A stretch of DNA of 64,000 nucleotides from Actinomycetes bacterium. GTDB taxonomy: Bacteria; Actinomycetota; Thermoleophilia; Solirubrobacterales; 70-9. The first letter of the stretch is position 1; each line of letters begins with the position of its first letter. A program made the translations under genes and the position numbers. Location of the stretch: NCBI GenBank assembly GCA_016861045.1, contig BOKP01000003.1:249501-313500 (forward strand), in the 5' to 3' direction. The notes beneath the pieces were generated by a model that saw only the letters and a list, made by a program, of their open reading frames with translations, was not told the DNA's origin and searched no databases. Positions 33,643-42,102 of this stretch are shown here, piece by piece.

Positions 33643-34008
33643 TCAGGGGCTGATGCCGCCCGACCCGGTGTCCGTCGTCGTGGTCTCCGTGGTCGTCGAC
33701 GTCGTCGTCGGCGCCGTCGTGGTCGTGGTCGTCGTCGGCGCCGTCGTGGTCGTGGTCGTCGTCGGCTCGGTCGTCTCGCTGGTCGTCGTCGGCTCGGTCG
33801 TGGTCGGCGCCGTCGTCGTGCTCGCGCCGTCGCCGCCGCCCGCGAGGGCGATCACGGCGATCACGAGCCCGATCACGAGCGCCGCGACGAGCCCGATCGC
33901 GACCTTCTGGCCGGCGCTCTTGCCGCCGCCGTCGTCGCGGTCGGGGCCGCGGGCGCCGCGGCGACCGTCGTCGTCGGGGGGCATCACCCTGGTCGGATCC
34001 TCGTTCAT
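33643..34008 (-). CDS. Membrane-anchored protein with long Thr-rich tail
   Basis: The 121-aa product has a charged cytoplasmic N-terminus (RRGARGPDRDDGGGK) and one transmembrane helix (about 32-53, VAIGLVAALVIGLVIAVIALAGG). About 65 extracellular residues follow, dominated by threonine runs (TTTTTTTAPTTTTTTTAPTTT). The tail is encoded by a simple-sequence DNA stretch. It resembles a mucin-like stalk or an O-glycosylation target and has no catalytic domain. It lies just downstream of the aldo/keto reductase start, same strand. Confidence 0.65.
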   Translation of the reverse strand: MNEDPTRVMPPDDDGRRGARGPDRDDGGGKSAGQKVAIGLVAALVIGLVIAVIALAGGGDGASTTTAPTTTEPTTTSETTEPTTTTTTTAPTTTTTTTAPTTTSTTTETTTTDTGSGGISP

Positions 34009-34047
34009 GCCCGTCAGTCTATGCGCCCCGACCGACCGATCCCCGCA

Positions 34048-34092
34048 CCTGGGTCATCTGACCACGACATGGCGGGGTTGAGATGACCCGGG
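34048..34092. repeat. Inverted repeat after the arg/glycosyltransferase operon
   Basis: CCTGGGTCATCT (34048-34059) and AGATGACCCGGG (34081-34092) match as an inverted repeat at 11 of 12 positions with a 21-bp spacer. A third copy of the core, GGTGACCCGGG, is at 34150-34160. The 185-bp gap 34009-34193 lies downstream of the long trmH-to-glycosyltransferase operon and upstream of the Thr-rich protein. The repeat could be a terminator hairpin without a T-tract, or an operator. Confidence 0.4.
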
Positions 34093-34193
34093 TCGGATGG
34101 CAGGGCCGGCCAAGGCCATCGCCATCCCGCCCCGTCATGGTGGGATCCGGGTGACCCGGGACGGGTGTAGCCGGCGGCGGGAGCCGGGGCGGG

Positions 34194-35291
34194 TCAGGCG
34201 GCGAGCAGCTCGGCGTAGACCCCCTCGGTCCCGGCGATCATCCGCTCCCGCGTGAAGCGCTCACGGACCCGTGCCGCGGCGGCGTCCCCGTAGCGGCGCG
34301 CGGTCGCGCGGTCGCCGAGCAGCTCGACCACGGCCGCCGCCAGCGCCGCCGCGTCGCCGGCCGGGACGACGCGCCCGCTGCGGCCCTCGACGATCGCCTC
34401 GGTCGAGCCGCCGGCATCGGTGACCACGCAAGGGCACGCGAGCGACATGGCCTCGAGGATCCCGTACGGAAACGACTCGGCGAGCGCCGGATTGACGAAC
34501 ACGTCGCCGGCGCCGAGCAGGCCCGCGACCTCGTCGACGTGCCCGGCCAGGAGCACGCTGCCGGCGAGCCCGAGCCGGTCGCGGGCCGCCTCGGCCTCGG
34601 CCCGGTCGGGCCCCTCGCCGGCGACGATCAGCCGCGCCCCCGGGCACGCCGCCAGGATCGCCGCCATCGCCTCGAGCAGGATCGGCACGCCCTTGCGCGA
34701 GAAGAGCTCGGAGACGGCGACGACCAGCGGGCCGGCGCCGGCGAACGCGGCCAGGCGCGGCTCGAGCGGGGCCGGCTCGAGCGGCACGATGCCGTTGTGG
34801 ACGACGCGGGCACGATCGCCGGCCCCGAGCCCGATCGCGATCCGGCGCTCGGCCTCGCAGACGCAGAGGACGCGGGTGGTGAGCGGCATCAGGCCGCGCT
34901 CGAGCGCCGCGTAGAGCAGCCCCGCCGGCGTGCGGCCGCCGCCCTCCTCGAAGGCGTAGCGGTGCGGGGTGTGCACGAGCGGCGTCCCCGGCGCCGCGGC
35001 CCGGGCGAGGCGGGCGACGGCGCCGGCCTGGGCGCCGTGGGCGTGAATCAGGTCGGGCCGGAAGGAGCGGTAGGCGCGACCGACGGCGCGGATGGCGCCG
35101 AGGGTCGCGGCCGGCGCCGGCGAGCGCGGGATCGCGACGTCGGCGTGGGGTACGGCGAAGCCGCCGCCGGGGCCGTCGGGGCCGACGACCACCACCTCGT
35201 GGCCGCGCTCGGCGAGTGCGGTGGCGAGGATCCGCACGTGTCCGAAGGTGCCGCCCGTGCGCGGACGGAACACCTGCAGGATCCGCGCCAC
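34194..35291 (-). CDS. Glycosyltransferase, GT4-like
   Basis: This 365-aa GT-B enzyme has an N-terminal ILQVFRPRTGGTFGHVR, HAHGAQAGAVARL, and a C-terminal donor domain with IVAGEGPDRAEAEAA and the E-x7-E motif ESFPYGILEAMSLA. It follows argD by 12 bp and so sits at the end of the trmH-pheST-arg operon rather than in the exopolysaccharide units. It may nevertheless serve the same polymer. Specificity is unknown. Confidence 0.9.
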   Translation of the reverse strand: MARILQVFRPRTGGTFGHVRILATALAERGHEVVVVGPDGPGGGFAVPHADVAIPRSPAPAATLGAIRAVGRAYRSFRPDLIHAHGAQAGAVARLARAAAPGTPLVHTPHRYAFEEGGGRTPAGLLYAALERGLMPLTTRVLCVCEAERRIAIGLGAGDRARVVHNGIVPLEPAPLEPRLAAFAGAGPLVVAVSELFSRKGVPILLEAMAAILAACPGARLIVAGEGPDRAEAEAARDRLGLAGSVLLAGHVDEVAGLLGAGDVFVNPALAESFPYGILEAMSLACPCVVTDAGGSTEAIVEGRSGRVVPAGDAAALAAAVVELLGDRATARRYGDAAAARVRERFTRERMIAGTEGVYAELLAA

Positions 35292-35303
35292 GCCGGCCCC
35301 GGC

Positions 35304-36518
35304 TCAGCCCGCGACGGCGTCGAGCGCCGCCCGCAGGCGCGAGATCCCCTCCGCGAGGTCTCCCGCCTCGATCGTCAGCGGCGGCAGCAGCCGGATAGTC
35401 GACTCGTTCGGGGCGTTGACGACGGCGCCGTTGGCGAGCGCCGCCGCGGCGACCGCGGTCGCGTCGACGCCGGCGGCGAGTCCGACGCCGACCATCAGCC
35501 CCCGCCCGCGCAGCGCGGCGACGGCGGCATGCCCGGCGAGCCCGGCCTCGAGCTCGGCGCCACGCTCGGCCACGTTCGCCAGCGTCGCCGGGTCGGAGAG
35601 CAGATCGAGCGCGGCCAGGGCCGCGCGGGCGCAGACAGGCCCGCCCGCGAACGTCGAGCCGTGCTCGCCGAGGCCGAGGCCCTCGCCGACCACCGGCGCC
35701 GTCACGCAGGCGCCGACCGGCAGCCCGCCGCCGAGCGCCTTCGCGCTCGTCATCACGTCCGGCGTCACCGGTCCCGCCTGGTAGGCCCACAGCGTCCCGG
35801 TCCGCCCCATCCCGGTCTGAACCTCGTCGTAGACGAGCAGGGCCCCGCTGCGGTCGCAGGCGGCGCGCGCGACGATGAGCATCTCGTCGGCGATCGGATG
35901 GACCCCGGCCTCGCCCTGGATCGGCTCGAGCATCACCGCGGCAGTCGATTCGCCGACCGCCGCCGCAAGCGCAGCGGGATCGTCGCGCGGCACGGCGACG
36001 AAGCCCGGTGGCAGCGGCCCGAAGAGGTCCTCGCGGGCGAGCCGCGACGTCGCCGCCAGCGCCGCCAGCGTGCGACCGTGGAAGCCATGGTCGAGGACGA
36101 CGATCTCGGGGCGGTCGATGCCGCGGGCGTGGGCGCGGCGGCGCGCCAGCTTGATCGCGCACTCGTTCGCCTCCGCCCCCGAGTTGCAGAGGAAGGCGCG
36201 GCCGCCGAGCGACGACTCGACCAGGCGCTCGCCGAGCAGGATCGCGGGCTCCGAGTAGAACAGGTTCGACGCCCCCCCGAACGCCGCCGCCTGCTCGGCG
36301 ATCGCGGCGACGATCCGCGGGTTGCAGTTGCCGGCGTTGTGGACCGACAGGCCGCTGAAGAGATCGACGTAGGAGCGGCCCTCGGCATCGCGGAGCGTCG
36401 CCGCCTCGCCGCCGACGAACTCGACCGGCGCCCGCCGGTAGGTCGGCATCGCATAGCGCGCCTCCGCCTCCCGCAGGAGCTCCAGCCGCGCCTCCGCGGC
36501 GCCCGCGGGAGTGCTCAC
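35304..36518 (-). CDS. argD: Acetylornithine aminotransferase
   Basis: This PLP enzyme converts N-acetylglutamate semialdehyde to N-acetylornithine. It is 404 aa. VDLFSGLSVHNAGN starts the class III fold, FLCNSGAEANECAIKLAR binds the cofactor phosphate, LVYDEVQTGMGRTG holds the cofactor-binding Asp-type region, and the Schiff-base Lys is in TSAKALGGGLP. The start is GTG 36518, overlapping the argB stop (GTGA). It is part of the argCJBD block. No odd features. Confidence 0.95.
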   Translation of the reverse strand: MSTPAGAAEARLELLREAEARYAMPTYRRAPVEFVGGEAATLRDAEGRSYVDLFSGLSVHNAGNCNPRIVAAIAEQAAAFGGASNLFYSEPAILLGERLVESSLGGRAFLCNSGAEANECAIKLARRRAHARGIDRPEIVVLDHGFHGRTLAALAATSRLAREDLFGPLPPGFVAVPRDDPAALAAAVGESTAAVMLEPIQGEAGVHPIADEMLIVARAACDRSGALLVYDEVQTGMGRTGTLWAYQAGPVTPDVMTSAKALGGGLPVGACVTAPVVGEGLGLGEHGSTFAGGPVCARAALAALDLLSDPATLANVAERGAELEAGLAGHAAVAALRGRGLMVGVGLAAGVDATAVAAAALANGAVVNAPNESTIRLLPPLTIEAGDLAEGISRLRAALDAVAG

Positions 36519-37393
36519 GGCGTCACCTTGGTGCCGATCCCCGCGTCGGTGAAGAGCTCGAGCAGGAGGCTGTGCGGCCGCCGGCCGTCGAGGATGTGGG
36601 CCGACTGGGCGCCGCCGCCGATCGCCTCGACGCAGGCCGCGAGCTTCGGGCGCATGCCCCCGCTCATCGCCGGCAGCGCCGCCTCGACCTCGGCCACCGT
36701 CGCAAGCGAGACGAGCGTCTCCGGATCGTCGGCATCCTCGCGCCAGCCCTCGACGTCGGTCAGGAAGATCGCCTTGTAGGCGGGCAGCGCCGCGGCGACC
36801 TTGCCGGCGGCGCTGTCGGCGTTGACGTTGTAGGAGCGCCCCTCGCGGTCGGACCCGGCGCCGGCGATCACCGGGATGAAGTCGGAGGCGATGTGGTTGA
36901 GGACGCCGACGTCGACGCTCTCGATCCGGCCGACGAAGCCGACGACGTCCGACTCGGCGACCGGCTGGACGTCGAACATCGCGCCGTCCTCGCCCGACAG
37001 GCCGACCGCCGGCTGGCCGAGCCGGTTGAGGCGCTGGACGATGTCCGAGTTGATCTTTCCGAGCAGCACCATCTTCGCCACCTCGACGGTCTCGGCGTCG
37101 GAGACGCGGAGGCCGTCGACGAACTCGACCTCGATCCCGAGCCGCTCCATGTAGCGGCTGATGTCGGGCCCGCCGCCGTGGACGATGACCGGGTCGAGCC
37201 CGACGTACTTGAGCAGGACGACGTCGCGGGCGAACTCGTCACGCGCGGCGGCGCTCCGCATCGCCGCTCCGCCGTACTTGATGACGACGGTGCGCCCGTG
37301 GAACTCCCTGATGTAGGGCAGCGCCTCGAGCAGCGTCTCGACGCTGCCCGCGGCTGCGGCCGCGCGCTCGTCGGCGGTCTTCCGGTCGGTCAT
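36515..37393 (-). CDS. argB: Acetylglutamate kinase
   Basis: This 292-aa amino-acid kinase phosphorylates N-acetylglutamate, the regulated step. Start ATG 37393 overlaps the argJ stop (ATGA). Motifs: VVIKYGGAAMRS (ATP site), DPVIVHGGGPDISRYMERLG (substrate), NVNADSAAGKVAAAL and SGGMRPKLAACVEAIGGG (catalytic Lys). Residues before VVIKYGG form the N-terminal helix associated with hexameric, arginine-inhibited forms, so feedback inhibition is plausible. Confidence 0.95.
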   Translation of the reverse strand: MTDRKTADERAAAAAGSVETLLEALPYIREFHGRTVVIKYGGAAMRSAAARDEFARDVVLLKYVGLDPVIVHGGGPDISRYMERLGIEVEFVDGLRVSDAETVEVAKMVLLGKINSDIVQRLNRLGQPAVGLSGEDGAMFDVQPVAESDVVGFVGRIESVDVGVLNHIASDFIPVIAGAGSDREGRSYNVNADSAAGKVAAALPAYKAIFLTDVEGWREDADDPETLVSLATVAEVEAALPAMSGGMRPKLAACVEAIGGGAQSAHILDGRRPHSLLLELFTDAGIGTKVTP

Positions 37394-38619
37394 GTCGTGT
37401 ACTCCGCGTTGATCCTGATGTACTCGTGGGTGAGGTCGCTGAAGAAGACGTGCGCCGCCCCCTCGCCCCGCCCGAGGGCGACCGAAAGCTCGGCCTCGGA
37501 GGAGTCGCCGCCGAGCTCGGCGGCGTCGATCCGGTCCGGCCCGAGCTCGGCGAGCTCGACGCCCGCCAGGGCCTGGCCGGCAGCCTGGGCGATCCGGCCC
37601 CAGTTCGGGTCGTGCCCGTAGAGCGCGGTCTTGACCAGCGGCGAGTTCGCGATCGCCCGGGCGACGCGCTCGGCCTCGGCGCGGGTGGCTGCCTCGCGGA
37701 CGGCGATCCGGCCGACCCGGCTCGCGCCCTCGCCGTCGGCGACGATCGCCAGCGCGAGCTGCAGCAGCACCGCCTCGAGCAGGCCGCCGGGGAGCGGCTC
37801 GCCGCCGGCGCCGCTCGCCTGCAGCAACACGGTGTCGTTGGTGCTCATCTGCCCGTCCACGGTGATCCGCTCGAACGAGGCGGCGACTGCCTCGCGCAGC
37901 GCCCGCTCGGGGTCGGGGACGACGGCGTCGGTCTGGATGAAGCAGAGCATGGTCGCGTAGCCCGGCTCGATCATCCCGGCCCCCTTCGCCTGCGCCGACA
38001 CCGTCACCCCGCCGGCCCGGACGCAGCACCGCTTCGGCCCGGCGTCGGTGGTCATTATCGCCTCCGAGAAGCTCGCGCCGCCCCCGGACCCGAGCGTGGC
38101 CGCCGCCCGGTCGATGCCCTCGAGGACGAGGTCGAGGCGCAGCGGCACGCCGATCGTCCCGGTCTCCGCGACCGCGACCGCGGACGCGTCGAGGCCCAGC
38201 GCCGCCGCGCCGCGCTCCTGCATCGCGATCGCGTCGGCGTAGCCGCGCTCGCCGGTCGCCGCGTTGGCGTTGCCCGAGTTGACCACCGCCGCCCGGATCG
38301 CGCCCTCCTTGCAGCGCTCGCGGCAGACGCGGACCGGCGCGGCGGCCGCGGCGTTGCGGGTGAGCAGCAGCGCCGAGGAGACCGCGCGCTGGTCGCAGGC
38401 GACGATGCCGACGTCGGTCCCGCCATCGGCCTTGAGGCCGCAGGCGACCCCCGCCGCCCGGAACCCCGGCGCGAGACCGGCCGGATCGAGCTCATCGATC
38501 CCTTCCGGCACCTCGACCCACCGCGACCGGAAGAACCGCCCGGAAGGACGCTGCCCGCTGCCCGCTGCCCGCTGCCCGCTCTCAGCCACGGCCTCCGGCC
38601 TCCGGCCTCCGGCCCTCAC
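37390..38619 (-). CDS. argJ: Bifunctional glutamate N-acetyltransferase / ornithine acetyltransferase
   Basis: This Ntn-type enzyme recycles the acetyl group in arginine synthesis. It self-cleaves before a Thr in the motif KGAGMIEPGYATMLCF. Other blocks are PGFRAAGVACGLK and NSGNANAATGERG. The GTG at 38619 overlaps the argC stop (GTGA) and gives 409 aa. The first 34 residues (RAGGRRPEAVAESGQRAAGS...) are encoded by heptanucleotide repeats and are not typical of the family. A GTG about 36 codons further in (reading VPEGIDELD) would give the usual N-terminus. Which start is used is unclear. Confidence 0.93.
   Translation of the reverse strand: MRAGGRRPEAVAESGQRAAGSGQRPSGRFFRSRWVEVPEGIDELDPAGLAPGFRAAGVACGLKADGGTDVGIVACDQRAVSSALLLTRNAAAAAPVRVCRERCKEGAIRAAVVNSGNANAATGERGYADAIAMQERGAAALGLDASAVAVAETGTIGVPLRLDLVLEGIDRAAATLGSGGGASFSEAIMTTDAGPKRCCVRAGGVTVSAQAKGAGMIEPGYATMLCFIQTDAVVPDPERALREAVAASFERITVDGQMSTNDTVLLQASGAGGEPLPGGLLEAVLLQLALAIVADGEGASRVGRIAVREAATRAEAERVARAIANSPLVKTALYGHDPNWGRIAQAAGQALAGVELAELGPDRIDAAELGGDSSEAELSVALGRGEGAAHVFFSDLTHEYIRINAEYTT
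38551..38614. repeat. Heptanucleotide tandem repeats at the argC-argJ junction
   Basis: Four perfect copies of CTGCCCG (38551-38578) are followed, after 11 bp, by three perfect copies of GGCCTCC (38590-38610) plus a partial fourth. They lie inside the 5' end of argJ as annotated from its overlap with argC. A 7-bp unit is not a multiple of three, so a change in copy number would shift the frame between the GTG at 38619 and the argJ body. Confidence 0.85.
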
Positions 38620-39650
38620 CAGAGCCCCTCCCGCTCGTCGAGCCCCAGCATCAGGTTCAAGTTCTGGATCGCCTGCCCCGCAGCCCCCTTCCAGAGGTTG
38701 TCGATCGCGGCGAACGCCAGCACCCTGCCGCCGCCGTCGCGGGCGACGTGGATCCGGCAGAGGTTCGAGTCGCGGACCTCGCGCACGCCCGGCGGCCGGT
38801 CGATCACCTCGACGAACGGCTCGTCCCGGTAGCGGTCGCGGTAGAGCCGCTCCAGCTCTGCCGCCTCGAGCGGCCGCCGGGTGCGCACGTAGCAGCTCGC
38901 GAGCTCGCCCTGGTCGAGCGGCAGCAGGTGCGGGACGAACGTCAGCGTCGGCGCCTCGCCGCCGGCCAGCGCCGCGAGCTCCTGGGCGATCTCGGGCTCG
39001 TGCCGGTGCCCCCCGACCCCGTAGGGGGTCGCGTTCTCGGTCAGGCTCGTGAAGCTGAGCCGCTCGCCGCCACCGCGGCCGGCGCCCGATACGCCCGACT
39101 TCGCGTCGATGACGACGTCCTCGATCAGCCCCGCGGCGGCGAGCGGCGCCAGCGCGAGCACGGCGGCCGTGGGGTAGCAGCCCGGGTTGGCGACCAGGCC
39201 CGCCTCGCGGATCCGCTCGCGGTGGAGCTCGGGCAGCCCGTAGACGGCCTCGCCGAGCAGCTCGGGCGCGGCAAGCTCCCCATACCAGGTGCGATAGACG
39301 TAAGGGTCGCGGAGGCGGAAGTCGGCCGAGAGGTCGACGACCAGCAGGCCGAGCCCGCGAAGCGCGGACACGACCGGCGCCGACGCGTGATGGGGGTAGG
39401 CGACGATCGCCGCCTCACAGCCCTCGACCGCGTCGATGTCGAGCTCGGTCAGGACGAGGTCGACCCCGTAGCGCGGATACAGGTCGGCGATCCGCGTCCC
39501 CGCCTCGGATCTCGACGTCGCCTCCCGCAGCTCGAGCCTCGGGTGGCGCCAGACGAGCTCGGCTGCGAGCGCCCCCGCGTAGCCGGAGGCGCCGGCGACG
39601 AGCACGCCCGCCACCGGCTCGTCGCTGAGCGGCTGGCTCCGGTCAGCCAC
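38616..39650 (-). CDS. argC: N-acetyl-gamma-glutamyl-phosphate reductase
   Basis: This NADPH-dependent reductase forms N-acetylglutamate semialdehyde. Its 344 aa include VLVAGASGYAGALAAEL (nucleotide binding), the catalytic Cys in LVANPGCYPTAAVLAL, and a His near GVGGHRHEPEI. The start at 39650 overlaps the end of pheT by 8 bp, placing arginine genes directly in a pheST operon. It is followed by argJ with a 4-bp overlap. Confidence 0.95.
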   Translation of the reverse strand: MADRSQPLSDEPVAGVLVAGASGYAGALAAELVWRHPRLELREATSRSEAGTRIADLYPRYGVDLVLTELDIDAVEGCEAAIVAYPHHASAPVVSALRGLGLLVVDLSADFRLRDPYVYRTWYGELAAPELLGEAVYGLPELHRERIREAGLVANPGCYPTAAVLALAPLAAAGLIEDVVIDAKSGVSGAGRGGGERLSFTSLTENATPYGVGGHRHEPEIAQELAALAGGEAPTLTFVPHLLPLDQGELASCYVRTRRPLEAAELERLYRDRYRDEPFVEVIDRPPGVREVRDSNLCRIHVARDGGGRVLAFAAIDNLWKGAAGQAIQNLNLMLGLDEREGLW

Positions 39651-42102
39651 GGAGCCGCGCTCCTGTCGCCTCGAGAGCGGCGACGATCCGTGCCCGCAGC
39701 GGCTCCACCTCGGCGTCGGTCAGGGTCCGGTCCGGGGCGCGGAAAGCGAGCCGCAGAGCGAGGCTGCGCTTCCCCGCGGGAACCTGCTCGCCCGCGTAGA
39801 CGTCGAAGACCTCGGCGCTCTCGAGGAGCTCGCCGCCCGCCTCGAGGACGGCCGCCCGGATCGTTCCGGCGTCGAGGTCGGCGTCCCCGACCACCGCGAT
39901 GTCCTCGGCGACGGCCGGGTGCGTCGTGACGTCCTCGTAGATCTCCTCCCCGGCAGCCGAGCCGGCGAGGAGCGGCTCGAGGTCGAGCTCGAGCGCCGCC
40001 CCCGACCGGGCTCCGATCCGCTCCAGGAGCTGTGGATGAAGCTCGCCGACCCAACCCGCGCCCGAGCCGCCGACGCGGACCGCGGCGGCGCGTGCCGGAT
40101 GCAGGAAGGCGCGCCGCGTGGGCGCGAAGCCGACATCCACCCCGAGCGCGGCGGCGACCAGCTCGACGATGCCCTTGGCATCGTAGAAGTCGACCGGCCG
40201 GTCGTCCGCCCGCCAGCCGGCCCGCCCGCCGACGCCGGCGAGGACCGCGGCGATGCGGTGCGGCTCGGCGACCGGCGCCGGCCGCGAGCCCGCGAAGCCG
40301 CCGCGGAGCGGCGCGGCGCCGGTCGGCGCCCGCTCGGGCAGGTAGGCGCGGCCGGACTCGAACAGCGCAACCCGGTCGGTGCCGTGTGCGAGATTGCGGG
40401 CGGCGACGGCCAGCAGGCCCCCGACCAGATCCGTCCTCATCACCGCCTGCTCCTCCGAGAGCGGGTTGTGGAGCGAGACCGGCGACCGCTCGGCGAGCCC
40501 CGGGACGCCGCCGCGGTCTCGGTCGACGAAGCTCCAGGTGACCGCCTCGTCGAGCCCGGCGTCACGCAGCAGGTCCTCGATCCGGCGCAGCAGGCGCTGG
40601 TGGCGGGCGAGCCCGCCGACCGCGCCGCCGCCGGGCAGCGTCGCGGGGAGATGCTCGTCGAGGCCATGCACACGCGCGACCTCCTCGATCAGGTCGATCT
40701 CGCGAACGACATCGAACCGGCGATCGGCCGGCACCGTGACCTCGAGCGCGCCCCCGGCGTCGCTCTCGACCGCGAATCCGAGCCGGTCGAGGTACTCGCC
40801 GGCCCGGTCCGGCGCGATCCTCATCCCGAGCAGGGCGTCGGCGCGCTCGGGCCGGTATCCGACCGTGAGCGGATCCATCGATCGCGGCCGCGAGTCGACG
40901 TCGATCGTCCCCGGCGCCAGCCGTGCTCCGCAGAGCTCGACCATCAGCTTCGCCGCGACCCGCTGCGCCCGCATCGCCAGGTCGGGATGGAGCTGCTTCT
41001 CGAACCGGGTCGATGCCTCCGAGCGGAGGGCGAGGAGGTTCGACGTGCGGAGGATGTTGACCCCGTCCCAGGTCGCGACCTCGAGCAGCACCCTCGTCGT
41101 CCCCTCCGACACCTCCGACACCTGACCGCCCATGATCCCCGCCAGCCCGGTCGGGCCGGAGCGATCGCAGACGACGACGCTCTCGCCGTCGAGGGAGCGC
41201 TCGACGCCGTCGAGCGTGGTCATCCGCTCGCCGGGGGCGGCCGTCCTGACGATGATCTCGCCGCCGGGGACCAGGTCGAGGTCGAAGGCGTGAAGCGGCT
41301 GGCCGGTGAGCAGCATCACGTAGTTGGTGATGTCGACGACGTTGTTGATCGGCCGCTGCCCGGCGGCGGTCAGGCGCGCCTTCAGCCACAGCGGCGAGGG
41401 GCCGACGATGACGTCGGTGAATGCCCGCGCCGTGAAGCGCGGGCAGAGCTCGGGGACCTCGACCGCGACCGACGCGAGCGCGGCGACGCCATCGGTCCCG
41501 GTCGGCTCGGCATCGTCGCCCCACGGCGCCGGGGCCAGCGCCGCCCCGGTGATCGCGTGCAGCTCGCGGGCGATCCCGTAGATCCCGAGGCAGTCGGGCC
41601 GGTTCGGCGTGATCTCGAGATCGAGGACGGTCTCGGCGATCGCGATGACGTCGGCGAGCGCGGTGCCCGGCCCGGCTCCGGCGCCGTCGAGGACGACGAT
41701 CCCGTCGGCGTCGTCGCCGACCTCCATCTCCGCCTCGGAGAGGATCATCCCGGCGGACTCAACCCCGCGCAGCTTCGCCTTGCGCAGCTTCGTCCCGTCG
41801 GCGAGGACGGCGCCGGGCAGCGCCACCGCGACGGTCTGGCCGGCGGCCACGTTCGGGGCGCCGCAGACGATCGTCCGCGACTCGCCCTGCCCGGCGTCGA
41901 CCGTACAGACGCGGAGCCGGTCGGCGTTCGGGTGCGGCTCGGCGGCGAGCACGCGGCCGATGACGAAGCCGTCGCCGGACGGCGCCCCGACGCGGCCGAC
42001 CCGCTCGACCTCGGTGCCCGTCATCGACAGGCGCTCGGCGAGCGCCGCCGCCTCGAGCCCGGGGTCGCAGTAGGAGCGCAGCCATGTCAGCGGGGCCTTC
42101 AC
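39643..42102 (-). CDS. pheT: Phenylalanyl-tRNA synthetase beta subunit
   Basis: This 819-aa subunit forms the alpha2-beta2 enzyme with PheS. GTG 42102 (reads VKAPLTWLRSYCDPG) overlaps the pheS stop and is the expected N-terminus. The EMAP/tRNA-binding domain has RVLAAEPHPNADRLRVC near residue 45. B3/B4 editing, B5 (EYLDRLGFAV) and the core domain follow, ending with the ferredoxin-like anticodon-binding domain (YEDVTTHPAVAEDIAVVG, SLALRLAFRAPDRTLTDAEV). It is complete and of ordinary length. It is translationally coupled to both pheS and argC. Confidence 0.96.
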   Translation of the reverse strand: MKAPLTWLRSYCDPGLEAAALAERLSMTGTEVERVGRVGAPSGDGFVIGRVLAAEPHPNADRLRVCTVDAGQGESRTIVCGAPNVAAGQTVAVALPGAVLADGTKLRKAKLRGVESAGMILSEAEMEVGDDADGIVVLDGAGAGPGTALADVIAIAETVLDLEITPNRPDCLGIYGIARELHAITGAALAPAPWGDDAEPTGTDGVAALASVAVEVPELCPRFTARAFTDVIVGPSPLWLKARLTAAGQRPINNVVDITNYVMLLTGQPLHAFDLDLVPGGEIIVRTAAPGERMTTLDGVERSLDGESVVVCDRSGPTGLAGIMGGQVSEVSEGTTRVLLEVATWDGVNILRTSNLLALRSEASTRFEKQLHPDLAMRAQRVAAKLMVELCGARLAPGTIDVDSRPRSMDPLTVGYRPERADALLGMRIAPDRAGEYLDRLGFAVESDAGGALEVTVPADRRFDVVREIDLIEEVARVHGLDEHLPATLPGGGAVGGLARHQRLLRRIEDLLRDAGLDEAVTWSFVDRDRGGVPGLAERSPVSLHNPLSEEQAVMRTDLVGGLLAVAARNLAHGTDRVALFESGRAYLPERAPTGAAPLRGGFAGSRPAPVAEPHRIAAVLAGVGGRAGWRADDRPVDFYDAKGIVELVAAALGVDVGFAPTRRAFLHPARAAAVRVGGSGAGWVGELHPQLLERIGARSGAALELDLEPLLAGSAAGEEIYEDVTTHPAVAEDIAVVGDADLDAGTIRAAVLEAGGELLESAEVFDVYAGEQVPAGKRSLALRLAFRAPDRTLTDAEVEPLRARIVAALEATGARLRG

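Noticed and set aside
33690-33830. Possible CRISPR or satellite array
   Set aside because: It is simple-sequence DNA encoding threonine runs in a membrane protein; there are no regular spacers.
31373-34081. 902-codon plus-strand frame across NAD synthase, GNAT and aldo/keto reductase
   Set aside because: Mixed antisense and out-of-frame translation with Arg/Pro bias; known enzymes explain the region.
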